A stretch of 64,000 nucleotides of DNA from Schizochytrium sp. CCTCC M209059 (Eukaryota > Sar > Bigyra > Thraustochytrida > Thraustochytriidae): contig KN805388.1 in assembly GCA_000818945.1 (NCBI GenBank), positions 485,547 through 549,546 on the forward strand, in the 5' to 3' direction. The translations under genes were made by a program, and so were the position numbers. Below are positions 58,401 to 64,000 of this stretch, one piece after another. The notes under the pieces are model-generated. The model was not told the DNA's origin, searched no databases, and worked only from the letters and a program-made list of their open reading frames with translations. Positions within the stretch are counted from its first letter, which is position 1. The number at the start of each line of letters is the position of its first letter.

Positions 58401-59239
58401 GGAGCGTCATAGGCTTCGAGCCAGGCGGCCTCCTCGATGATTTGGCACACAATGCCACCGGCGATGCCCTCGGCGACTCTGACGATAATACCAAGGATGA
58501 AATCGGCCCCCAAATAATTGATGGCACCTGTGCCATCCAAACATCCTCCAAAGAGGAAAAGAAGAGGACTGCAGAGCTCAACGAACTCGAAGCCCTCTGT
58601 GCCGGTGGTAAGTTCAAGGTTGAGATCTGGCTCGATATCGCACTTGTCGTACGGAAGAAGAATGGTCTCTGGCAGTTCAGTATTGAGCGTGAAGCCTGTT
58701 TCCGTGAAAAAGTCGATGCCAAGGGAAAGAGTGATACCGTCGACGTTCGCGGGCTGAATCATGGTGAAGGATCCCTCAAAGGTGGCGGTGAGTGTCGTGG
58801 AGCCAACCTCCATGGTGAGCTGTTCAACGCGAATACTTCCGGTGCAGCTGATTTTAAAATTCTGCACGTCGACCTGAGCGTTAATCTCGGTGTCACTGCT
58901 CTGGGCAGTGTGGTCGAGCACAATGTCGGCGACCTGGCCGTCATAGCACTGAAGGTCCCAGACGGTGAACTCGCCTGATGTGACGACGTCACCAAGCTCT
59001 CCGCAGGTGGCGCCGATGCCTTTGATGAGGCAGATCTCGATTTTCTTGGCGCTCTCTGGCAAGTTTCTGGTGTCACCGAAGCAGGTGTCGTCATTAATGG
59101 TGGGGCCTGGGCATGGTCCGGGGATGGGTCCAAAGGTTTTATCAGATAAATAGTCGGCCAAAAAGTCTGCGCGGCTCGTGGGCACCAAACTCGCGAGCAC
59201 GCTCAGCACCGTCGCAACGACGGCGCCCTTGGGCCGCAT
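52490..59239 (-). CDS. giant PqiA-like membrane protein with large ectodomain, copy 3
   Basis: This 2,249-residue paralogue is closest to copy 1. The signal peptide is MRPKGAVVATVLSVLAS then LVPTSRA. The mature start has the shared SDKTFGPIPGPCPGPT. The ectodomain has sequons and Cys pairs like copy 1. TM1 is AYIFLGGCGVAAIGALLLIP. PqiA-like block 1 has WPIAKNLVLMFVWFVP, KRRRF and LDMLGKWSFLDVFVIVITLA; block 2 has YWSGLEIFLVAMVLTILEIS. The tail has CAPCNRCCANEKGQRTAEAR and ends SIDV. The central ectodomain (55788-57978) appears identical in DNA to copy 1, whereas the N-terminal 400 residues and the membrane part differ at many positions. Further high-identity patches occur (for example 55020-55140). 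ATG at 59237-59239 is the natural start; 80 bp upstream lies a 10-N assembly gap. Lipid transport is inferred. Confidence 0.85.
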   Translation of the reverse strand: MRPKGAVVATVLSVLASLVPTSRADFLADYLSDKTFGPIPGPCPGPTINDDTCFGDTRNLPESAKKIEICLIKGIGATCGELGDVVTSGEFTVWDLQCYDGQVADIVLDHTAQSSDTEINAQVDVQNFKISCTGSIRVEQLTMEVGSTTLTATFEGSFTMIQPANVDGITLSLGIDFFTETGFTLNTELPETILLPYDKCDIEPDLNLELTTGTEGFEFVELCSPLLFLFGGCLDGTGAINYLGADFILGIIVRVAEGIAGGIVCQIIEEAAWLEAYDAPGIINEVWAEVKAQVDEWGESVGQDVQVADSDAAILATEPYSGVNATMLANAINYRDSTVMESVSVMLNNWLGSPSVKPEYEERPVINELISLLTEPDGTFPLDLEAYDAALEVSVPLNVSNVTARLQRLSLQGLNTLSTFKILNIGTDVPYEDRLRYTFNNSIVVDDVTLEVEIYVRLDRGSWVTKSCNYPDAGTCSSDSSEFTFNFTTNVQDVDFGASMLALLNPDEIVDLQVGQILDIDFAGESFGAFSKLLRCVSPAAYALNVTNVVASLGAINDPQMVNFDGVGLSNLIQGGIELGADVVKGALKTKFPGIINGPVRELVNEILLEEVTLPGQDDSNTCPPWQGPSGHGPLEIDFDGAIFSPVYALINDSVGGERIRDTEVDLNEFIDELLKFNEESYDSFPFNSVGRPDGEWGLNEEYNSAGILASFSDENDFIQFSDFVIGNLDSLYKLTLSSPGEGLDIGFGLGGALLSSDGSTVLPERPLELSIQFQAVVPSKGIDEAAILKLSLSELDIDVTMTKLAINIELIYALYISQLDRIPCLLAALNDIQFEKEGKQASISALTFEVTQTRSDSASPNKLEQALSILDAEQPDARAQALVTTLADVITDLVLDVIEGIPAQYANLTAETCVNAESDVDLALSLLSLDVPNVTETIERCTAEIEELESVEDMEIKVFQANGGDLPNLVNFKESFVFEIVRYLLDTVKGPTLQNVFTALGNTSGNALSDLFELDDPEDPENGNVTFVFPIDKLNLGLDYSSEDPGFRFNPGYLRVKSVNRLLETFEFLKPLGTMTTQNRITFRDDLPLDVTISPWIELDGEAAGEQPGTVIREEIDLAIRITDLNIVAELVTAFDYEKLLDLTLSQLLAVQSDQAIHLAEHALDCWLSTYYDEGFFIRKLNVTLGELSGVTLTSTREILSEGMEEMVGAIVELMTYFYVDAVPRMAQNCAVPYVNDVAFKTLDLASCPNPEQIDPPPLAGGNTVLRFDTSPGLNSFLSFWFEDVVSEDYAALNTVLDGAAAELVFLNSESSIGDQSFNFTLPLIYNSVNYGSVFLKLADVKFSGLGTFRDLRPLVPFGSNLQPMYDPSDYPNEEGSARRRLVDAGQQPYTTQTDINIEGPLSIEAKVTINAYDLFEGYPEMINEFKLTLGLSDIIFALQLLLQVDLVKLMDVRFRSFSTLNEIPCLLIPVEKLEPLAFNFNLSAVEIDAACAGTCEFPLLAYLQEGIPFSNDNKEEISQLVTEFVAYWTAFVGTKGAQQLIDGAISQAEDDCAAIYELVDDLTTFTERQRDDAATVFAYIFLGGCGVAAIGALLLIPLHRRRQKTAIAAKLVGTMPFERDEYFAGEMALTELRGKSIFQHPITPLVARFLVPFIQFMNVAGLVVAIGFSDAANITVNITLFGATTQTIALVPFTLFSTINDTWNSGAWPLAVLIAVASCMWPIAKNLVLMFVWFVPTTIVSAKRRRFILEVLDMLGKWSFLDVFVIVITLAALRSYVVGAFYANVAFLDDEVFITDVNVTPENGLVLLCFVAALSLVVNHIVMFYHDRVEESNQRSEDRANGHEEIARKVPRRATIKTPVWKHEFSGASKSGLARVVNPVAIGVLGGTTALAFLLIAIGIGLPLITFELRGLLGLLLEVISTDSPRLNGQMLNRKTYSVIEMGAALAESPTTNGFEEASIAFFKILYAIAVYVGPMILLMLQGALLFVPVNLNMGKSLFFWTKIASYWSGLEIFLVAMVLTILEISIVTQFITDFITNDVCSQIVGALELLVEDADLDAFCFNAVGVLEPTSIILFVGCFLELASFYAITVLAHAVLADRYYDAYKGLRDNVKPQRMLRLDRWILTRCTTLKPRSGGGGSGSRGAVGPTSPAGDVGGGVGPFTDLDHQDDNELIDHEDMWCAPCNRCCANEKGQRTAEARVDAWQSRFGIPVASETREAGNPAFEAGPRSSPPPAQVSRFRRSSIDV
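55788..57978. repeat. block apparently identical to 37589-39779
   Basis: Partner of the block in copy 1, offset 18,199. It codes for about 730 ectodomain residues with no synonymous change noticed. Confidence 0.85.
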
Positions 59240-59318
59240 TCTGCCTTCTCCGCGCAGGCGCCGCGCGCGTCCCAGCTCCCGAGTAAGATCTCCTCCTTGC
59301 TTTCCTCGCTCGCCCCCC

Positions 59319-59328
59319 NNNNNNNNNN
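59319..59328. other. assembly gap (10 N)
   Basis: Ten undetermined bases sit between C homopolymers on both sides, 80 bp upstream of the copy 3 start codon. The true length and sequence are unknown. Confidence 0.98.
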
Positions 59329-59412
59329 CCCCCCCACGACGGCGCTCTCAACTCGGTTCTTCGGCCTCGTGTCTGCGCTCGCTCGCTCGCTCGCTCGCGT
59401 ACGGATCGCGTG

Positions 59413-59413
59413 C

Positions 59414-59446
<33 letters not shown>
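59413..59446. repeat. CAG trinucleotide repeat
   Basis: An (CAG)n run of about eleven units in the presumed promoter/5' UTR of PqiA-like copy 3. Confidence 0.85.
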
Positions 59447-59954
59447 CGGTGGCGGGCTGCGCTCGCAGACCTCGGCCGCGCGTTCAACGTTTGCTCGCCC
59501 GAGCTGCGCCGCGCGGAGAGGAATGGAGCGGAGGCGAGTGGAGTGGAGCGGAGAGGCGGGGAGGGAAGTGAAGTGAAGTGAGGTGAAGCGAAATGGAAAA
59601 AGCGGAGTGGAGTGGAAGGGAGGTCTGCGTCCCCGTCTCGGGCTCGTGCAAGCAAGGGCTGGAAGAGCAGCAGCAGCAGCAGCAGCAGCTCGGGCACCAC
59701 AGCGGGCGAGTACTTCCCAGTGAAAACCAACTCACGTTATCGCACGTCTACGGGTCGTCCATGTCCTTCCTTCGCCTCCCGTCCTTGCCCGTCAAGTTGC
59801 CCGCGGCTTCTGCGCTGCGCTGGACCCAGGCGAGGCGAGGAGGCGGCGGCGGCAGGAGCAAGATGGACCTGCGACTTTGGAGCGCGAGATGAGCATGCGT
59901 GCGAGGACCAGGGGAGATGGGACGCTCGCCATCGCTGCTCGAGCTGCGCTGATT

Positions 59955-60005
59955 GCACTGCACCGCACCGCACTGCAATGCACTGCAATGCACTGCACTG
60001 CATGC
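59955..60005. repeat. GCANN pentanucleotide repeat
   Basis: Units GCACT, GCACC and GCAAT repeat with strict 5-bp period about ten times, some 715-765 bp upstream of PqiA-like copy 3. Confidence 0.8.
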
Positions 60006-60190
60006 GGGAAGTAGGTGATGCACGTAGAACAGAAAAGGGCACGGAGAAAGCGCGGGGGAAGGAAAGACGCCGTGGAAGATACAGAGCGTGGCGCCTCGTG
60101 GAAGGGCGCGCGCACTTGCACGGTACAGAAGCCGCCGCCGGTCTCGACGCATCCCTGCAATCGAAAGCGAGCGTGCGCGCGTGCATTTGT

Positions 60191-60249
60191 ACGTGCGTGC
60201 GTGCGTGCGTGAGCGAGCGAGCGCACGAATGGAATGGAGAAACGAACGT

Positions 60250-60280
<31 letters not shown>

Positions 60281-60303
60281 AACAAGCAAGCAAACAAACA
60301 AAC
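60191..60303. repeat. GTGC and GAAC/AAAC tetranucleotide repeats
   Basis: GTGC units near 60191-60212 pass into GAGC, then GAAC and AAAC units from about 60243 to 60303. A shorter GAAC/AAAC run lies in the copy 1 leader (41039-41075). Confidence 0.8.
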
Positions 60304-62649
60304 GACAACTCGACGCGACGTCGGCCTGCCGTCGATTGGCCGCTTCGATCTTCGCCGCCGCCGCAGTCGCGCTCTCGGAGTTTCAAATTCGCCTCTTTCT
60401 CTCTCTCTCTCTCACCGACCAATTCGAATCATGAATTGAACGTAGGCCTCGCCATCATCGTCATCGGCGCCACGATGCACGCCTCTGCCTGCCGCCGTCA
60501 TGAAGTACGCGCGACGCTGGCTGGCTCCGGCCGCGCCGGCAGGCAGGCGGGCAGGCACGTGCGCGGACGAGCTCTCGTCCTGCCCTGCCCTTCATCAAAC
60601 CATCCACGCATGCATCCGCTGAGACGCCTCGCGATGCCATCCATCTCCACGCGACCCTTCCGCGCCGCGCGCGGCTGCTGCTGCCGCTGCAGCTCCCCGC
60701 GACGCTGCCGCCCGCGCAGCGCGCGCCCTCGAGCGCGCGGGTCTTGCAGCAGGGCTCTGCCGCCTGCTGCAGCGCGCGCGGTCGCTGGCGGCCTCGTTAG
60801 GAGCGTCAGGAGCTCGAGGCCCACCCCTAAAACTTTTTCTCCGGGGCGCGTGGCCTGGAATCCGAGTTCGAGGCCAATCTTGGAGCCCGCTTCGGATGCC
60901 TCGAGCTCGAGCTCGACCTGCGAGACGACCTGGCCGGGGCCGCCAGACCCGGCGGCCTCGCTGCGCATCGCTGCGCCATCAGAGGGTCGCGGCAGCGGCG
61001 GCGGGGCCGGATTGCCGCGGAATTCCGAGGGCCTGGCCGGGGTCGAGGTCGCGTGGAAACCCGTCTCTCGCCTCGCCCGCGGAGGAGGAGAAGCTTGGCG
61101 CCGGCGCGGACTTCGAGGCGTCTGTCGGCTGCAGGTGCGAAGACGCCTGCAGGTGCGGACGCAGGATGAGGACGCGGCGCGGAATGCGGGCGAGAAGCGA
61201 GCATGCGCCGAGGATGTCGTGCACAAGGCGCGAGATTACTTGGTGCGGGCGGGCAAGGGCGACGAGGAAGTGTGAACGCGAGCGAGTGCGCAGAACGGTT
61301 GGGGGGAGAGGAACGCGACGCTGGGCTGAGGGGAAAACGTGGACTTGCGAAAGCGACGCGTGCAGCAGACGCGGCTCGAGCGTTGCCGTTGCGGTGGGGA
61401 CGAAGGTGAGATCTTGGCTCGCAGAGCGACGCCGAGCAAGGTCACCGAGCTCGGCGTGTTATGCGTCTTGGCGGATTTCAGGTTAGTCGGTCGAAAATCC
61501 GGATCGGAAGCAGCCGGAATCTGCAACTCGCAAGTTGCGTGAAACATGCATACAACTTGAGGCCGCCCGTGCAGTCGAAATCGTGCACGTAAAGTCTTTG
61601 TTTTCTTCTTCTTCTTCTTCTTCTTCTTTTCGAAGGAGAAACCAGCCGTCCGGGGCTGACTTAGCTTTTCACTTTGTTTTTATTTTTTTTTGGGGGGGGG
61701 GGGCACACTCTTGGCGTCGTAGTAGTTGGTCATGCCATGCATTCTGGCAGGCAAAAGTTATGCTGCGAAGAATTAGCCTCTTTCTTGTGGAGCCGCGTCA
61801 CTGGATCTCTGTCTCGCTCTTGCAAGGCTCAATATGCATTCGCTTGTTGAACATTTTCGAGCGCACCCGAGTTCTTTCAGCCTTTTCCTTGATTTGTTAC
61901 GATCTTGACAATGGATACATGTCCAAAATCATCTTTCTACTACGTCGCCGAGGGTGATACATTCGTAAATGATGGCTTGAAAATGCACTGCAGCATAAAT
62001 TTACCCAAATGACTGATCTCCTTTGCTGGACCCGAGAACTGTGAGCTTGGTGCAGAAAATGGGAAAGTGGAGAGCTTCTTCATCGCAAGGCCACCATTCA
62101 GAGCTAGGTCTATCGTACAAGTTTCGAGGAGACAGCACGAAATTGGATGTTGTTTTCCGATATCGCGGACTGTAAAACCAACTTGGTGACTTGAAAACGT
62201 TTGTTTTTTGGTTTGTTTTTCGGACCAACAACAGGCTATACATTTGTGGGCTTCAGATCAGTCTTTGCCAGCGTCATAGTTACGGCATGTGTACAAAGCA
62301 GTAGCCATAACAAGTTCCGAAAAAAAAACAATACGTGTGTTGCCAAATCTCGAAGTCCCTCAAATGCAATATCGTCGCTTTGAAGGCTCTCAAAAATAGA
62401 ATTAAGGGCTCCAAAATTTATTATATTAAAATAATGCGGCAGCGAGCGAATGAGGATAGGCTAGATACAGCGCCGACGCTGAGGAGTTCTCGTTCGTGCG
62501 GCAGCGAGCGTGCAGACACTGGACAGGCGAGGCGCGCCGCGAGACTCTGCGCGGCAGCGACCACGGGAAACAGAGCAAAGGTTTTATTCCTTGAGATCGC
62601 AAAAACAGCCGCGCCGTGGAGGCGAAAGCACAAAGAGGGAGAGACAACC

Positions 62650-63084
62650 ATGATCAAGTTCGTGCTCATGGTGAACAAGCAAGGCCAGACGCGGCTGAGT
62701 AGCTACTACGAGTGGCTCACGATCGAGGAGAGGGGCGCGCTGGAGGCAGAAATTATCCGAAAGTGCCTCGCACGTACAGAAAATCAGTGCTCATTCTTGG
62801 AGAACCGCGGTTACAAGGTCGTGTACCGACGATACGCCTCACTGTTTTTTATCGTTGGCGTCGACCAGGATGAGGAGAACGAGCTTGGCATTCTCGAGTT
62901 CATCCACTGTCTCGTGGAGACGCTCGACAAGTACTTTAGCAACGTCTGTGAGCTTGACATTATGTTCAACCTCGAAAAAGCCCACTTCATTCTCAACGAA
63001 ATGGTTCAGAATGGTCACGTGGTCGAGGCCAACAAAGCGAATGTTCTCAAACCCATCACTATGCTTGACTCAATCAGCAAATAG
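62650..63084 (+). CDS. AP4S1: AP-4 complex sigma subunit
   Basis: This 144-residue protein matches the usual length of adaptor sigma subunits. The sequence MIKFVLMVNKQGQTRLSSYY, then QCSFLENRGYKVVYRRYASL and FIVGVDQDEENELGILEFIH fits the sigma longin fold. CELDIMFNLEKAHFILNEMV and the closing LKPITMLDSISK resemble AP-4 sigma more than AP-1, AP-2 or AP-3 sigma, especially the MVNKQGQTRLS start. AP-4 sorts cargo out of the trans-Golgi network without clathrin. The frame is open for 105 codons upstream, but the ATG at 62650 (context AACCATGA) begins exactly at the family N-terminus. Confidence 0.93.
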   Translation: MIKFVLMVNKQGQTRLSSYYEWLTIEERGALEAEIIRKCLARTENQCSFLENRGYKVVYRRYASLFFIVGVDQDEENELGILEFIHCLVETLDKYFSNVCELDIMFNLEKAHFILNEMVQNGHVVEANKANVLKPITMLDSISK

Positions 63085-63552
63085 TCCCTCGTTCCTTTTC
63101 CCTACTCTCCTCTTCTCTTCTTTCTCTCAAGTCTGCCCAAATTTCGTAGGGTGGTAGCGAACGTTGGTAGCTTGCCACGAATTCCAAGCCCGTGCCAAGG
63201 CGGTTTGAGACCAATGTTAGAATGTTCGAAGCTGCGCTAGAAAAGGAATTCTGAACGAGCTTGGGAAATAATCTTTATATTAATAAAAACGATAAAGGGA
63301 ATGCTGATAAATTGTGAAACCTGTTTGCGAAGCTTAGGATGCGTGAGATTTGGCTTTTACATTTTCATGCTTACTTGTATTGAATAGAGAATTCTGTTTG
63401 CGAAGCTTCGCGGGGAGGGAAGGGATCAGAGACTTGCCGGGCCCTTCATTCTTCGTAACTCACAAAGGTAAGAAATTGGCCTCTTCCGCTTTCATTAACT
63501 TGTAAAGGATAGCCATCTATCTCGGCATGCAAGTAAGTCATCCCTCAAATAA
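63085..63552. other. convergent 3' intergenic region
   Basis: These 468 AT-rich bases carry the AP-4 sigma 3' UTR (AATAAAAACGATAAA-like DNA near 63282) and the 3' flank of the gene at the right edge. A short repeated TGTTTGCGAAGCTT occurs near 63322 and 63392. Confidence 0.55.
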
Positions 63553-64000
63553 TTAATTTGAAGCTGAGCTTGCTACGATGCGGACGGTTTCTGCACTCGG
63601 CATGCGAGCGAGCCCCGACAGCTTTTGGCAGGTCTGCTCCACGTCAGCATTATCCGCGCATACATGAAGACCCGTTGCTTCGGCGCGAGGCGCGTCCTCT
63701 TCATGCGTCAAATCTACAAGGGTCACTTCCACAAGGTTCGCGCCAGCAGCAGCAGCGCCAGCAGCAGTAGCAGCAGCACTTAAAGGGTCCTTGATGGCCT
63801 CAATTGTACAGCAACCATTCTCTAACTCTACACGCACGCTCTCCGAGAGGAGAATCAAATGAATGGTGCCTGCAGCGCCACCACTGCGCGTTGGCGTCGG
63901 CAATGCAAAAGGGCAAATCATGGCATCGAGACCCATGAGCCGACGTAGGCCCGTTTGATGACCGCGTTGCAAAAGCTCGCGATCCACCTTGACAGAAGTA
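63553..64000 (-). CDS. 3' end of an unrecognised gene, cut by window edge
   Basis: The reading frame is open from the right edge to a TAA at 63553-63555, giving the last 148 residues of a longer protein. The visible part begins SVKVDRELLQRGHQTGLRRL, then MGLDAMICPFALP, IHLILLSESVRVELENGCC and TIEAIKDPL, an Ala-rich linker (AAATAAGAAAAGA), and a tail ending ETVRIVASSASN. The hydrophobic pattern suggests a real folded domain before the linker, but I do not recognise the family. The only early start-like codon in the visible part is a GTG, so the true N-terminus is beyond the window. It converges with AP-4 sigma. Confidence 0.55.
   Translation of the reverse strand, partial: TSVKVDRELLQRGHQTGLRRLMGLDAMICPFALPTPTRSGGAAGTIHLILLSESVRVELENGCCTIEAIKDPLSAAATAAGAAAAGANLVEVTLVDLTHEEDAPRAEATGLHVCADNADVEQTCQKLSGLARMPSAETVRIVASSASN

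Larger units (their letters stand above)
59240..62649. other. repeat-rich intergenic region between PqiA-like copy 3 and AP-4 sigma
   Basis: No gene is supported in these 3.4 kb. They contain an assembly gap (59319-59328), CAG repeats (59413-59446 and near 59668-59688), a GCANN repeat (59955-60005), GTGC and GAAC/AAAC repeats (60191-60303), a TTC run (about 61603-61628) and adjoining T and G homopolymers (about 61679-61704). GC-rich DNA to about 61,550 gives way to AT-rich DNA after it. Several open frames of 200-400 codons here are Arg/Ala/Pro-rich and look like GC-driven artefacts. Confidence 0.6.

Noticed and set aside
57344..58978. 544-codon open frame antisense to PqiA-like copy 3
   Set aside because: Same cause: an antisense shadow. 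Its first part is identical to a shadow in copy 1 only because the DNA block is identical.
60088..61275. 395-codon plus-strand frame and a 242-codon minus-strand frame upstream of AP-4 sigma
   Set aside because: Both are Arg/Ala/Pro-rich, overlap each other in opposite directions, and show no domain signature; GC-rich DNA has few stops.
1..64000. tRNA, rRNA, CRISPR arrays and telomere repeats
   Set aside because: Looked for by eye in intergenic DNA; none could be supported.

Overview
This window is nuclear DNA from a protist. Genes lie on both strands with eukaryotic start contexts, one spliced intron is visible, and the gene content is purely eukaryotic: COPII, AP-4, PP2A B56, Snu13, p47/UBX and a Spg1/Tem1 GTPase. 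Axonemal genes (a DNAI3/WDR63-like dynein intermediate chain and a guanylate kinase with an RIIa-type docking domain) point to an organism with a flagellated stage. Very long uninterrupted reading frames, few introns, GC-rich promoters full of microsatellites, and giant PqiA-like proteins make a stramenopile, most likely a thraustochytrid, the best guess. That is inference, because no rRNA or barcode gene is present.

Layout. From 0 to 34 kb the window carries ordinary single-copy genes: an ankyrin protein (+), a Sec12-type GEF (-), a docking-domain guanylate kinase (+), an RRM/RGG protein (-) divergent from a TUTase-like nucleotidyltransferase (+), a small CxxC protein (-) divergent from Snu13 (+), DNAI3/WDR63 (-), a Spg1-like GTPase (+), a 2,081-residue dual-specificity phosphatase (-), a two-exon p47/UBX gene (+), PP2A B56 (+) and a small dual-specificity phosphatase (-). 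From 34 to 59 kb the window is almost filled by three head-to-tail genes on the minus strand (2,237, 2,280 and 2,249 residues). Each encodes a signal peptide, an ectodomain of about 1,550 residues, and a membrane region that reads as two tandem PqiA domains. After about 3.4 kb of repeat-rich intergenic DNA containing a 10-N gap come AP-4 sigma (+) and the 3' end of an unrecognised gene (-) running off the right edge.

The most interesting object is the PqiA array. Bacterial PqiA/LetA proteins are membrane partners of MCE lipid-transfer tunnels. Here the same membrane module is fused to a very large secreted, internally repetitive ectodomain. Copies 1 and 3 share about 2.19 kb that appears identical at a constant offset of 18,199 bases, across a diverged copy 2, which suggests recent gene conversion. 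A second finding is a spaced motif, GCAAGT-N5-AT, clustered upstream of three genes (guanylate kinase, PP2A B56, small phosphatase) and seen on either strand.

Limits: domain calls were made by eye from translated sequence. No alignment, HMM search or transcript evidence was available, so start codons and 5' UTR introns are predictions.
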